The notes: generated from the letters alone by a model not told the origin. Shown: positions 25,076 through 35,640, numbered from the stretch's first letter. The stretch: DNA of 64,000 nucleotides from Lysobacter enzymogenes (GCF_023617245.1 NZ_CP067396.1:4092001-4156000); one strand, 5' to 3'. Made by a program: numbers and translations.

Positions 25076-25704
25076 GGCGCCGCGGCGGCCGCCTGCGGCC
25101 GCGACCGGCGCTTCCGATGGCCGTCCGGGCCGGAGCCCGTCCGAGCCCGTCCAGGCCGGATACGGCGTCTGGATCGCCCCGCTTGGCGGCCCGACCCGCG
25201 GCCCGACCCGCAGCGCGGCAAGGGCACGCGCCCCGCCCCGGCCGGCATCAAGCTGAACGAATTCAGTCCCCGCATCACGCAATCGAGGGGATCGCCGTCG
25301 CCGTTGCGTCTATACCCAGGACGCCCCGCTCTCCGTCCGCCGCGACGGCGGCGAAACCGGCGCGTCGCATTGGCCCGACCGCTCGCCCAGCCCGCAGGAC
25401 CGGCCCCGCCGGACGACGCCGAACCGTCGTCCGCATGCCGCCGCATTGCCATCGCGATGTAACCTGTCCGCCAAACTACGCGGCTGCGCCGACGGCGCCG
25501 ATCGCGCGCGCAACGCCGCCGAAATCGACGCCACGCACGCAAGTTGCCGTCCCGATTGGAGCATTCCGGCCGACCGTGCACATCCGGCCGACAGCGCCGG
25601 GTCCACAATGCCGCCCGTCCCGTGTCATGGACACGTCATAAAACGGTAGTGTACTGGCGCGGTTTCAGGGACGAACCCCTACCCCGCCTCCCCTCGGTGA
25701 CCGT
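25076..25704. other. long intergenic region ahead of phoB
   Basis: About 630 nt between the protease and phoB. Frames here are low-complexity and I see no gene. The last 90 nt hold a Pho box-like sequence (separate entry) and AT-richer promoter sequence. The middle has no repeat I could identify. Confidence 0.55.
25622..25639 (+). promoter_or_regulatory. putative Pho box upstream of phoB
   Basis: GTGTCAT, four bases (GGAC), then ACGTCAT: two 7-bp direct repeats with the 11-bp period of a Pho box (consensus CTGTCAT; 6/7 and 5/7 matches). TAGTGT at 25647-25652 could be the -10. The site is 66-83 nt before the phoB start, consistent with autoregulation. Confidence 0.6.
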
Positions 25705-26412
25705 GTGCAGAAGCGCATCCTGATAGTCGAAGACGAACCCGCCATCCGCGACATGGTGTCCTTTGCCCTGCGCAAGGGCGAATACGATCCCGTCCACGCC
25801 GGCGACGCCCGCGAAGCCCAGGCGGCCATCGCCGACCGCGTCCCGGACCTGATCCTGCTGGACTGGATGCTGCCCGGCACCAGCGGCCTCGAGCTGGCCC
25901 GGCGCTGGCGCAAGGAATCGCTGACGCGCGAGATTCCGATCATCATGCTGACCGCGCGCGGCGAAGAGAACGACCGCGTCGGCGGCCTGGAAGCCGGCGT
26001 CGACGACTACGTCGTCAAACCCTTTTCGGCGCGCGAGCTGCTGGCGCGCATCCGCGCGGTGCTGCGCCGCTCGCGCGAGGACGACGAAGACGGCAGCGTC
26101 GGCGTCGGCCCGCTGCGCATCGACGGCGCCGCCCACCGGGTGTTCGCCCAGGTCGACGGCGGCGACCAGCCGGTCCAGATCGGCCCGACCGAATACCGCC
26201 TGCTGCATTTCTTCATGACCCACCCCGAACGCGTCTATTCGCGCACCCAACTGCTCGACCACGTCTGGGGCGGCAGCGTGTACGTGGAGGAGCGCACGGT
26301 CGACGTGCACATCCGCCGCCTGCGCAAGACGCTGGAGCCGCACCGGCTCGACGGCATGGTCCAGACCGTGCGCGGAGCGGGCTACCGCTTCTCCGCCTCG
26401 CTCGCCGCGTAA
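25705..26412 (+). CDS. phoB: phosphate response regulator PhoB
   Basis: A 235-residue OmpR/PhoB-type regulator. The receiver domain has the acidic pocket ED (9-10), the phosphoacceptor D53 in LLDWMLPG and K105 in VVKPFSA. The winged helix (about 135-230) includes EYRLLHFFMTHPERVYSR and the recognition segment RTVDVHIRRLRKTLEP, very like PhoB. The start is a GTG at 25705 giving MQKRILIVEDEP. phoR follows after 9 nt. A Pho box lies in front of the gene. Confidence 0.95.
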   Translation: MQKRILIVEDEPAIRDMVSFALRKGEYDPVHAGDAREAQAAIADRVPDLILLDWMLPGTSGLELARRWRKESLTREIPIIMLTARGEENDRVGGLEAGVDDYVVKPFSARELLARIRAVLRRSREDDEDGSVGVGPLRIDGAAHRVFAQVDGGDQPVQIGPTEYRLLHFFMTHPERVYSRTQLLDHVWGGSVYVEERTVDVHIRRLRKTLEPHRLDGMVQTVRGAGYRFSASLAA

Positions 26413-26421
26413 GCTGGGGGT

Positions 26422-27783
<1,362 letters not shown>

Positions 27784-27804
27784 CCGGGCGAACCGCAACC
27801 CAGG

Positions 27805-29904
27805 ATGCAACGCAGCGCCATGAACGCGATGACCGAACCCTCGCTCGACACCGACCCGCTGCGCGACGCCTCGCTGTACTTCAACCGCGAACTGTCGCAA
27901 CTGGACTTCAACTTCCGCGTCCTGGCCCAGGCCCAGGACCCGCAGGTGCCGCTGCTGGAACGGCTGAAGTACCTGTGCATCTCGTGCACCAACCTCGACG
28001 AATTCTTCGAGATCCGCGCCGGCACCCTGCGCCACGCCCAGGACCTGGGCCTGGCCCCGGGCCCGGACGGGCTGGCGCCGCAGACCGTGCTCGCGCGCAT
28101 CCACGACCGCGCCGCCGAGCTGGTCAAGGCGCAGTACGAATGCTGGAACGACGTGCTGCGCCCGGCGCTGCAGGACAACGGCGTGCGCGTGCTCGGGCGC
28201 AATTCCTGGAACGCGCGCCAGACCCGCTGGCTGCGCGCCTACTTCCGCGACGAGATCATGCCGGTGCTGTCGCCGCTCGGACTCGATCCGGCGCACCCGT
28301 TCCCGAAGATCCTCAACAAGTCGCTCAACATCGTGGTCGTGCTCAAGGGCAAGGACGCGTTCGGCCGCGCCGGCAACCTCGCCATCGTGCGCGCGCCGCG
28401 TTCGCTGCCGCGCATCATCCAGATGCCGGAGAACGTCTCCGGCGGCCAGCACGACTTCGTGTTCCTGTCCTCGGTGCTGTCGGCCTTCGTCGACGAGCTG
28501 TTCCCGGGCATGGAGGTCAAGGGCGCCTACCAGTTCCGCGTGACCCGCAACTCCGAGCTGCTGGTGGACGAGGAAGAGGTCGACAACATCGCCCTGGCCC
28601 TGCGCGACGAACTGGTCGGCCGCGGCTACCTGCGCGCGGTGCGGCTGGAGATCGCCGAGCAGTGCCCCAAGCCGATCGTGCGCACCTTGCTGGAGAACTT
28701 CGACCTGCCGGAGAACGCGGTCTACCGCATCAACGGCCCGGTCAACCTCAACCGCGTGATCCAGGTCTACGATCTGGTCCAGCGTCCGGAACTGAAGTTC
28801 CCGCCGTACCAGCAGCGCGTGGCGCCCGGGGTGGAGACCATCTTCGACACCGTCGCCGACGGCGACATGCTGCTGCACCACCCGTTCGACTCGTTCGCGC
28901 CGGTGCTGGAGCTGATCCGCCAGGCCGCCGAAGACCCGAACGTGCTGGCGATCAAGCAGACCCTGTACCGCGCCGGCAAGGACTCGCCGATCGTCGAGCA
29001 GCTGATCCAGGCCGCGCGCAACGGCAAGGACGTGACCGTGGTGGTCGAGCTGCGCGCGCGCTTCGACGAAGAGGCCAACCTGGGCCTCGCCGACCGTTTG
29101 CAGGAGGCCGGCGTGCAGGTGGTGTACGGCGTGGTCGGCTACAAGACCCACGCCAAGATGCTGCTGATCGTCCGCCGCGAGGGCCGCAAGCTCAAGCGCT
29201 ACGTGCACCTGGGCACCGGCAATTACCACAGCGGCACTGCCCGCGCCTACACCGACTTCGGCCTGATCACCGCCGATCCGGACATCGGCAACGACGTCCA
29301 CCTGATCTTCCAGCAGCTCTCCGGCCTGGCGCCGTCGCTGAAGCTCAAGTGCCTGCTGCAGTCGCCGTTCACCCTGCACGCCGGCGTGCTCAAGCGCATC
29401 GACCGCGAGACCAAGCACGCCCGCGCCGGCAAGCCCGCGCGCATCGTCGCCAAGATGAACGCCTTGAACGAGCCGCAGGTGATCCGCGCGCTGTACCAGG
29501 CCTCCCAGGCCGGCGTGCAGATCGACCTGATCGTGCGCGGCGCCTGCACCCTGCGTCCGGGCGTGGAAGGCGTGTCCGACAACATCCGGGTGCGCTCGAT
29601 CGTCGGCCGGTTCCTGGAGCACCACCGCGTCTATTGGTTCGCCAACGACGGCGCCCCGGACCTGTTCTGCTCCAGCGCCGACTGGCTGGAGCGCAACCTG
29701 CTGCGCCGGGTCGAGACCGGCTTCCCGATCCTGGATTCGGACCTGCGCGGCCGGGTCTACGAGGAGGCGCTGGCCAACTACCTGGCCGACAACCTCAACT
29801 CCTGGGAACTGCAGAACGACGGCGGCTACGCCCGGATCGCGCCGGCCGACGGCGCGATGCCGCACTCGGCCCAGGCGACTTTGTTGGCTAAGTTGTGCGG
29901 ATGA
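27805..29904 (+). CDS. ppk1: polyphosphate kinase 1
   Basis: A 699-residue PPK1, which polymerises the ATP gamma-phosphate into inorganic polyphosphate. The N-terminal segment YFNRELSQLDFNFRVL is highly conserved. The autophosphorylated histidine lies in GTGNYHSGTARAY (about residue 475), after KTHAKMLLIVRR, and the second active-site histidine in FLEHHRVYWFAND (about 605). Length is normal. The first ATG (27805) and ATGs a few codons on are all possible. It follows phoR by 21 nt, so polyphosphate synthesis is likely in the Pho operon. Confidence 0.96.
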   Translation: MQRSAMNAMTEPSLDTDPLRDASLYFNRELSQLDFNFRVLAQAQDPQVPLLERLKYLCISCTNLDEFFEIRAGTLRHAQDLGLAPGPDGLAPQTVLARIHDRAAELVKAQYECWNDVLRPALQDNGVRVLGRNSWNARQTRWLRAYFRDEIMPVLSPLGLDPAHPFPKILNKSLNIVVVLKGKDAFGRAGNLAIVRAPRSLPRIIQMPENVSGGQHDFVFLSSVLSAFVDELFPGMEVKGAYQFRVTRNSELLVDEEEVDNIALALRDELVGRGYLRAVRLEIAEQCPKPIVRTLLENFDLPENAVYRINGPVNLNRVIQVYDLVQRPELKFPPYQQRVAPGVETIFDTVADGDMLLHHPFDSFAPVLELIRQAAEDPNVLAIKQTLYRAGKDSPIVEQLIQAARNGKDVTVVVELRARFDEEANLGLADRLQEAGVQVVYGVVGYKTHAKMLLIVRREGRKLKRYVHLGTGNYHSGTARAYTDFGLITADPDIGNDVHLIFQQLSGLAPSLKLKCLLQSPFTLHAGVLKRIDRETKHARAGKPARIVAKMNALNEPQVIRALYQASQAGVQIDLIVRGACTLRPGVEGVSDNIRVRSIVGRFLEHHRVYWFANDGAPDLFCSSADWLERNLLRRVETGFPILDSDLRGRVYEEALANYLADNLNSWELQNDGGYARIAPADGAMPHSAQATLLAKLCG

Positions 29905-29919
29905 CCGAAAATCCCGCGC

Positions 29920-31449
29920 ATGAATAACGTATTCCCGACCAGCCGCCTGCCGCTCGAGGACGGCGACCTGCTCGCCGCGGTCGACATGGGCTCCAACAGC
30001 TTCCACATGGTGGTGGCGCGCTACGTGCTCGGGCAGCTGCGCACCGTCGACCGGCTGCGCGAGACCGTGCGCATGGCCGAGGGCCTGGACCGCAAGGGCG
30101 GCCTCGCCCCCGAGGTGCGCCAGCGCGCGCTGGAGTGCCTGTCGCGCTTCGGCCAGCGCATCCGCGACGTGCCGCCGCAGCGGGTGCGTGCGATCGCCAC
30201 CAACACCGTGCGCCGGCTGGCCGCGCCGCAGGCCTTCCTGATGCCGGCCGAATCGGCGCTGGGCCACGCCATCGAAGTGGTGTCCGGCCGCGAAGAGGCG
30301 CGCCTGATCTACCTCGGCGTCGCCCACGCCCAGCCGTCCAAGCCCGGCGAACGCCGGCTGGTGATCGACATCGGCGGCGGCTCGACCGAATGCATCGTCG
30401 GCGCCGGCTTCGAGGCGATCGAGCGCGAGAGCCTGCAGGTCGGCTGCATCGCCAGCACCCGCCGCTTCTTCGACAACGGCAAGCTGTCGAAGAAGAAATG
30501 GCGCGACGCGCTCAACGAGGTCTCGGCCGAGTTCCAGCAGTTCGCCGGCACCTACCGCAGCCTGGGCTGGCACGAGGCGCTGGGTTCGTCGGGCACCAAC
30601 AAGGCCATCGGCGAGATCTGCGCGGCGATGAAGCTGACCAAGGGCGCGGTCACCGCCGAGGCACTGCCGGTGCTGCGCGACGAGCTGCTGCGGGCCGACC
30701 GGATCGAGGCCATCGACCTGCCCGGCCTGTCCTCCGACCGCCGCCCGGTGATCGCCGGCGGCATCCTGATCCTGGAAGCCGCGTTCAACGTGCTCGGCCT
30801 GCAGCGCATGGCCATCAGCAAGGCGGCGATGCGCGAGGGCGTGCTCTACGACATGCTCGGCCGCGGCGGCGCCGACGACCCGCGCGATGCGGCCGTCGCC
30901 TCGCTGGTCAAGCGCTACGGCATCGACGAGCCGCAGTCCAAGCGGGTCGAAGCGACCCTGCTGCGCCTGTTCGACCAGGTCGCCAAGGCCTGGAACCTCG
31001 ACGCCGACGACCGCCTGATGCTGCTGCGCGCCGCGCGCCTGCACGAGCTGGGCCTGGCGATCGCGCACAGCCAGTACCACGTGCACAGCTCCTACGTGAT
31101 CGAGAACTCGGACATCTCCGGCTTCTCGCGCCAGCAGCAGCAGTTCCTCGCCGCGCTGGTGCGCACCCACCGCCGCAGCATCCCCAAGAGCGCCTTCGAC
31201 GCCCTGCCCGACCGCCTGCTGTCGGCGGTGCGGCGCAGCTCGGCGCTGCTGCGCCTGGCGGTGCTGCTGCACCGCGCGCACGAATCCGACCCGATCCCGC
31301 AGCTCGACGCCCACGCCGAAGGCAACACCCTCACCCTGACCGTGTCGCGGCGCTGGCTGGACTCGCGCCCGCTGGTGCGCGCGGACCTGGAGGGCGAGCC
31401 GCAGGACATGGCGGGCTTGGGGATTTCGCTGAAGCTGCTGGCCGCCTGA
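29920..31449 (+). CDS. ppx: exopolyphosphatase
   Basis: A 509-residue Ppx/GppA phosphatase. The ASKHA-type phosphate-1 loop is AAVDMGSNSFHMVVARY (about 20-36), phosphate-2 VIDIGGGSTECIVG (about 148-161), and the C-terminal HD-like half contains RAARLHELGLAIAHSQYHVHSSYVIEN. It hydrolyses terminal phosphates of polyphosphate, so the pair with ppk1 (15 nt upstream) sets polyphosphate levels. phoB-phoR-ppk1-ppx appear as one transcription unit. It is convergent with the acyl-CoA synthetase gene. Confidence 0.95.
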   Translation: MNNVFPTSRLPLEDGDLLAAVDMGSNSFHMVVARYVLGQLRTVDRLRETVRMAEGLDRKGGLAPEVRQRALECLSRFGQRIRDVPPQRVRAIATNTVRRLAAPQAFLMPAESALGHAIEVVSGREEARLIYLGVAHAQPSKPGERRLVIDIGGGSTECIVGAGFEAIERESLQVGCIASTRRFFDNGKLSKKKWRDALNEVSAEFQQFAGTYRSLGWHEALGSSGTNKAIGEICAAMKLTKGAVTAEALPVLRDELLRADRIEAIDLPGLSSDRRPVIAGGILILEAAFNVLGLQRMAISKAAMREGVLYDMLGRGGADDPRDAAVASLVKRYGIDEPQSKRVEATLLRLFDQVAKAWNLDADDRLMLLRAARLHELGLAIAHSQYHVHSSYVIENSDISGFSRQQQQFLAALVRTHRRSIPKSAFDALPDRLLSAVRRSSALLRLAVLLHRAHESDPIPQLDAHAEGNTLTLTVSRRWLDSRPLVRADLEGEPQDMAGLGISLKLLAA

Positions 31450-31523
31450 GGCGGCGTCCGGGCCGCAGGCGCCCGCGCCGCGGACTTGCCGCCGGAACCT
31501 TCCCTTGAACCGTCCGGCGGCGC

Positions 31524-33233
31524 TCAGCCTCGGCTTCGCGCCGCCAGCAGCTCGACCATCGTCTCGCGCATCAGATACTTCTGCGGCTTGCCGCTGATCG
31601 TCATCGGCAGCGCCTCGACGAACTCGATGTAGCGCGGGATCTTGTAGTGGGCGATGCGCCCCTGGCAGAACCCGCGCACCGCCTCGGCGTCGAGCGCGGC
31701 GCCCTCGGCCAGGCGGATCCAGGCGCAGACTTCCTCGCCGAATTTTTCGTCGGGCACGCCGAACACCTGCACGTCGGCGATCGCCGGGTGGGCGTAGAGG
31801 AATTCCTCGATCTCGCGCGGGTACACGTTCTCGCCGCCGCGGATCAGCATGTCCTTGAGCCGGCCGACGATGCGGCCGTAGCCGTCGGCGTCGATGGTGG
31901 CCTGGTCGCCGGTGTGCATCCAGCCGTCGCCGTCGACGGCTTCGGCGGTGCGGCGGGGATCGCCCCAGTAGCCCTGCATCACCGAATAGCCGCGGGTCAG
32001 CAGTTCGCCGATGCCGCCGCGCGGCACGGTGTCGCCGTTCTCGTCGACGATGCGCACTTCCACGTGCGGATGGACCCGGCCGACCGAATCCACGCGCCGT
32101 TCCAGCGGGTCGTCCGGCACGGTCTGGAAGCTGACCGGGCTGGTTTCGGTCATGCCGTAGGCGATGGTCACCTGCTGCATGTGCATGCGCCCGACCACCT
32201 GCTTCATCACCTCCACCGGGCAGTTGGCGCCGGCCATGATGCCGGTGCGCAGGCTCGACAGGTCGAACTCGCCGAACTGCGGGTGCTGCAGTTGCGCGAT
32301 GAACATGGTCGGCACGCCGTGCAGGCCGGTGCAGCGTTCGGCGGCGACGGTGCGCAGGGTCGCCAGCGGGTCGAAGCCTTCGCCGGGAATCACCATGCAG
32401 GCGCCGTGGGTGACGCAGGCCAGGTTGCCCAGGACCATGCCGAAGCAGTGGTAGAACGGCACCGGGATGCACAGCCGGTCGCGTTCGCTCAAGCGCATCG
32501 CCTCGCCGACGAAGAAGCCGTTGTTGACGATGTTGCGGTGGGTCAGGGTCGCGCCCTTGGGCGCGCCGGTGGTGCCGGAAGTGAACTGGATGTTGATCGC
32601 GTCGTCCGGCGACAGCCGCGCGCTCACCTGGTCCAGCAGCGCGTGCGCGGCCGGGTCGTCGCAGGCGGCGACCGCGTCGAAGGCATGCGCGCCGGCCGGC
32701 GGCGGGTGCGCGCCCATGACCAGCACGTGGCGCAGGTCCGGCAGGCGCCGCGCGCGCAGCAGTCCGGGCGGATGGCGGCCGAGTTCCGGCGCCAGTTCGC
32801 GCAGCATGTCGAGGTAATGCGAGCTCTTGAACGAGGGCACGATGGCCAGGGCGCGGCAGCCGACCAGGTGGAGCGCGTACTCCAGCTCGTGGGTGCGGTA
32901 GGCCGGATTGATGTTGACCAGCACCAGCCCGGCGCGGGCGCTGGCGAACTGCAGCAGCACCCACTCGGCGCGGTTGAGCGACCACACGCCGATGCGGTCG
33001 CCCGGCGCCAGGCCCAGTCGCAGCAGGCCGGCGCCGAGCCGGCTCACCGCGGCGTCGAACGCGCGCCAGGTCAAACGCACGTCCTGCGGCGGCACCACCA
33101 GCGCCTCGCGGTCGGGCCACTGCGCGGCGATGCGCGCGAGCATCGCGCCGATGGTTTCGTCGAGCAGCGCCGGCGCGGCGGCGCCGACGACGTGGCTGAG
33201 GGCGGGGTCGGGGGCGATGCGGTCTGGACTCAT
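31524..33233 (-). CDS. acyl-CoA synthetase (AMP-forming)
   Basis: A 569-residue ANL-superfamily ligase that activates a carboxylic acid as acyl-AMP then acyl-CoA. The P-loop-like FTSGTTGAPKGATLTHRN (about 191-208), GYSVMQGYWGDP (about 417-428), DGWMHTGDQATID (A7) and GRLKDMLIRGGENVYPREIE (A8) are all visible, and the A10 lysine is in ISGKPQKYLMRE. It resembles medium/long-chain fatty acyl-CoA synthetases. The ATG at 33231-33233 (MSPDRIAP) is used. It stands alone, divergent from the DUF1275 gene. The exact chain length is not readable. Confidence 0.92.
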   Translation of the reverse strand: MSPDRIAPDPALSHVVGAAAPALLDETIGAMLARIAAQWPDREALVVPPQDVRLTWRAFDAAVSRLGAGLLRLGLAPGDRIGVWSLNRAEWVLLQFASARAGLVLVNINPAYRTHELEYALHLVGCRALAIVPSFKSSHYLDMLRELAPELGRHPPGLLRARRLPDLRHVLVMGAHPPPAGAHAFDAVAACDDPAAHALLDQVSARLSPDDAINIQFTSGTTGAPKGATLTHRNIVNNGFFVGEAMRLSERDRLCIPVPFYHCFGMVLGNLACVTHGACMVIPGEGFDPLATLRTVAAERCTGLHGVPTMFIAQLQHPQFGEFDLSSLRTGIMAGANCPVEVMKQVVGRMHMQQVTIAYGMTETSPVSFQTVPDDPLERRVDSVGRVHPHVEVRIVDENGDTVPRGGIGELLTRGYSVMQGYWGDPRRTAEAVDGDGWMHTGDQATIDADGYGRIVGRLKDMLIRGGENVYPREIEEFLYAHPAIADVQVFGVPDEKFGEEVCAWIRLAEGAALDAEAVRGFCQGRIAHYKIPRYIEFVEALPMTISGKPQKYLMRETMVELLAARSRG

Positions 33234-33440
33234 GCGCCGAGCATAGCCGCTGGCGCCGTGGCGCCATCGCGCCCTGCGCCGCGCGCGAGCGCGAATCCGT
33301 GACCGCGGCGGGGCGATGCGGATGCCGCGAGCCGCGACCATCGCGCTCGCCAGACGCCGGGCGCCGTCGCGGCCGGATCGGCTGCCCAATACGGCCGCCC
33401 AGCACGACCGTCTTCGGCAGTAAGGTCCAAGATCGCTTTA

Positions 33441-33469
33441 TTGATGTACAAAGCATCCATTGATATGTT
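33441..33469 (+). promoter_or_regulatory. promoter with operator-like motif, DUF1275 gene
   Basis: TTGATG (33441-33446), 17 nt, TATGTT (33464-33469) in an AT-rich island within the otherwise GC-rich 334-nt gap 33234-33567. The -35 overlaps TTGATGTACAAAGCATC, an imperfect GATG-N7-CATC palindrome also found at the phnA-like promoter (34879). Confidence 0.6.
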
Positions 33470-33567
33470 TAAAGCGTCTTATCTACCCCCTCCACTGGAC
33501 CGCGCCCCGGCCGCAACGCCGAGCCGGCGCGTCCCAGCGGCGGGCACCAGAAACAGCGAGGCGAACG

Positions 33568-34236
33568 GTGGGCGTGCAACTGCCGGCATGGGTCTGGGTG
33601 GGAGGCGGCGTGCTGGCCTGCGTGGCCGGCATGGTCAACGTCGCCGGCGTGCTCGGCTTCGAGCACCAGGCGCTGACCCACCTCACCGGGACCGCCACCC
33701 TGCTCGGCGCCGCGGCCGCCGCGGGGCGGCCGCTGGCGGCGCTGCAACTGTTCGGCGTGATCGCCGCCTACCTCGCCGGCGCGATGCTGAGCGGGGCCAT
33801 CGTCCAGGGCCGTTCCCTGCGCCTGGGCCGGCGCTACGGCGTGGTGCTGTCGATCGAATCGGCGCTGCTGTTCGCGGCCGTGCCGCTGTTCCGCCACGCG
33901 CCGATGCTCGGCGGATTGACCGGAGCGATGGCGATGGGACTGCAGAACGCGATGGCCACCACCTTCAGCGGCTCGGTCCTGCGCACCACCCACCTGACCG
34001 GCATGTTCACCGACCTGGGCATCGGCCTGGGCCATGCCCTGCGCGGCCAGGACGTGCCGCGCCGGCGGATCCTGCTGAGCGCGCTGGTGATCTGCGGCTT
34101 CCTTGCCGGCGCGGCGCTCGGCGCGGCGCTCTACCGGCACTGGGGCTATCGCATGCTGTACCTGCCGGCGGTGCTGACCGGCGCGGCCGGCAGCGGCTAT
34201 GCGCTGTATCGCCAGTTGCGGCCGTTCTCCGACTGA
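33568..34236 (+). CDS. DUF1275 (YoaK) family membrane protein
   Basis: A 222-residue protein with about six hydrophobic segments. It carries DUF1275 signatures: AGMVNVAGVLGF, LTHLTGTATLLG, GLQNAMATTFSGSVLRTTHLTGMFTDLGIGLG (central block, about 124-155). The family is uncharacterised, inner-membrane, possibly transport-related. The GTG at 33568 (VGVQLPAWV) is chosen because the helices begin there; the upstream frame from a TTG at 33460 crosses the promoter. A 15-bp repeat array starts right after the stop codon. Confidence 0.85.
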   Translation: MGVQLPAWVWVGGGVLACVAGMVNVAGVLGFEHQALTHLTGTATLLGAAAAAGRPLAALQLFGVIAAYLAGAMLSGAIVQGRSLRLGRRYGVVLSIESALLFAAVPLFRHAPMLGGLTGAMAMGLQNAMATTFSGSVLRTTHLTGMFTDLGIGLGHALRGQDVPRRRILLSALVICGFLAGAALGAALYRHWGYRMLYLPAVLTGAAGSGYALYRQLRPFSD

Positions 34237-34237
34237 G

Positions 34238-34337
34238 CCGGCTTCGAGCGAGCCTGTTTCGAGCGCGCCGGCTTCGAGCGAGCCTGTTTCAAGCGAGCTG
34301 GCTTCGAGCGAGCCGGCGTCCAGCGAGCGGACGTCGA
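34238..34337. repeat. degenerate 15-bp tandem repeat after the DUF1275 gene
   Basis: About seven units of 15 bp with the core TTCGAGCGAGC begin a few nt past the DUF1275 stop. Substitutions are scattered through the units. In one frame they would encode a PASSE-like pentapeptide repeat, but no start or Shine-Dalgarno supports translation. Confidence 0.85.
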
Positions 34338-34413
34338 TCGGCCCGCCGCGACTGAAGCCCGCCGCGCCGGGCGCGCTAAACCAAACGGCGACCCGCGCCC
34401 GCTGCGCCGCGGC

Positions 34414-34668
34414 TCACTCCGGCGGCGACTTCAGCCGCACGCCGCGGCCGGTGCCGTAGCTGGGCATGTTCTCGCCGATCAACTCGACGCCGGCCGCGTC
34501 CAGCGCGTTGATGATCTTGGTCAGGGTATCGACCACGCCGCGCACGTTGCCCTGGCTGGCTTCCATGCGCTGGATCGTCGGCAGCGACACGCCGGCCTTC
34601 TCGGCCAGGGTCTTCTGGTCCATGCCGACCAGGGCGCGGGCGGCGCGCAATTGGCTTGCCGTAATCAA
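34414..34668 (-). CDS. small XRE-family transcriptional regulator
   Basis: An 84-residue HTH_3 protein: ITASQLRAARALVGMDQKTLAEKAGVS carries the first helices (about 2-28; quoted in part), followed by LPTIQRMEAS as the recognition helix. The C-terminal 35 residues include DTLTKIINALDAAGVELIGE, common in small phage-type repressors. The start is a TTG at 34666-34668 with GGAG 8 nt before it. It lies between two promoters that share a GATG-N7-CATC-like motif and may be their regulator. No partner toxin or phage gene is adjacent. Confidence 0.9.
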   Translation of the reverse strand: MITASQLRAARALVGMDQKTLAEKAGVSLPTIQRMEASQGNVRGVVDTLTKIINALDAAGVELIGENMPSYGTGRGVRLKSPPE

Positions 34669-35005
34669 CGTCGCGGCTCCGTGGCCGATGAGGGAACGAT
34701 GCGGATGGTGCCGGCACAGGAACGGGCGATGCGGGAACGGGCGATGCAGGAACGGACGGTCCGGAAACAGGCGGTCATCGTGGCGTGCGGCAGCGGCGGT
34801 GTACGCGGTTGCGCATCATCGCCAATTGCGTTGCATTCGGCATCCGCCTGCGCCGCGCTTGTTTTTACTACATCCATATTGATGTGTAAAACATCTTTCG
34901 CTAGGCTTTTTCCATCCACACCGGCCGCTCCCGTCGTTCGCGACGGGCCGCCGCCTTGCCCGCGGCCGCGCGCGCCGGCGCCGCTTTCCCCTGCAGGAGT
35001 TCGAC
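34669..35005. other. divergent regulatory region between XRE and phnA-like genes
   Basis: About 337 nt. The first half is GC-rich with GGAACGGGCGATG-like direct repeats (34720-34755). An AT-rich island at 34861-34910 holds the phnA-like promoter and two GATGT...GTAAAAC half-sites facing each other. I do not trust the 84-residue minus-strand frame here. Confidence 0.5.
34879..34907 (+). promoter_or_regulatory. promoter with operator-like motif, phnA-like gene
   Basis: TTGATG (34879-34884), 17 nt, TAGGCT (34902-34907). The -35 overlaps TTGATGTGTAAAACATC, which differs from the DUF1275 promoter copy at only 3 of 17 positions and has the same distance to the -10. Confidence 0.6.
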
Positions 35006-35218
35006 ATGATCGTGAAAGACAGCAATGGCACCGCGCTCGCCGACGGCGACTCGGTGCTGGTGATCAAGGACCTCAAGGTCAAGGGCACCTCGGTGACGCT
35101 CAAGCGCGGCACCTTGTGCAAGAACATCCGCCTGACCGACGACGAGGAACTGATCGAGTGCAACGTCGAGAAGGTCAAGGGCCTGGTCCTGCGCACCGAG
35201 TTCTTGAAGAAAGCCTGA
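35006..35218 (+). CDS. PhnA/YjdM C-terminal domain protein
   Basis: A 70-residue protein consisting only of the PhnA (YjdM) beta-barrel domain: MIVKDSNGTALADGDSVLVI, LKVKGTSVTLKRGT and the closing VKGLVLRTEFLKK. Full-length YjdM has an N-terminal zinc ribbon that is absent here. The name comes from phosphonate operons, but YjdM itself has no proven phosphonate role. GCAGGAG lies 6 nt before the ATG. It has its own AT-rich promoter with the putative XRE operator and is followed by the cysteine-cluster gene. Confidence 0.88.
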   Translation: MIVKDSNGTALADGDSVLVIKDLKVKGTSVTLKRGTLCKNIRLTDDEELIECNVEKVKGLVLRTEFLKKA

Positions 35219-35286
35219 GCGCTTGAGAAGGCGCGGCGGCTCGAACAAAATTCGCGCGCCGCGACCGCGGCCGCGGGAGACGACCG

Positions 35287-35640
35287 ATGACGCGCGACGA
35301 TCCGGAACTGACAGCGCTGCGCGCGCGCATTCCCGCGTTCGGCTGCCGCGCGGGCTGCCACGACTGCTGCGGGCCGGTCACGGCCTCGGCGCAGGAAATG
35401 GCGCGGCTGCCGTTCAAGCCCGAGGCCGAGCGCGACGCCGCGCTGGCCGCCTGGAGTTGCCCGCACCTGGGCCCGCACGGCTGCGAGGCCTACGAGGAAC
35501 GGCCGCTGATCTGCCGGCTGTTCGGCACCACCCCGCGGCTGCGCTGCCCCAACGGCTGCGGGCCCGAAACGATGATCGACGAAGCGGCCGAAAACGCGGT
35601 CCACGCCTATCTGCGGCGGACCCGGCAAGTGCTGGTGTGA
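35287..35640 (+). CDS. YkgJ-type cysteine-cluster protein
   Basis: A 117-residue protein with nine cysteines, including FGCRAGCHDCCG (C20, C24, C27, C28), C58, C66, C76 in RPLICRLFG, C87 and C91. The pattern matches the YkgJ/CxxxCxxCC family, thought to bind zinc or an Fe-S cluster. No signal peptide is present. It starts 68 nt after the phnA-like gene and ends just before a perfect 23-bp hairpin. The function is unknown. Confidence 0.85.
   Translation: MTRDDPELTALRARIPAFGCRAGCHDCCGPVTASAQEMARLPFKPEAERDAALAAWSCPHLGPHGCEAYEERPLICRLFGTTPRLRCPNGCGPETMIDEAAENAVHAYLRRTRQVLV

Noticed and set aside
34238..34459. Possible small protein with PASSE pentapeptide repeats
   Set aside because: The repeat-encoded frame has its ATG inside the DUF1275 gene and no Shine-Dalgarno; other 15-bp arrays in the window give unrelated pentapeptides, so the repeat rather than the protein is the signal.
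34665..34919. 84-codon minus-strand frame upstream of the XRE gene
   Set aside because: It covers the AT-rich promoter island and has no recognisable fold or leader.
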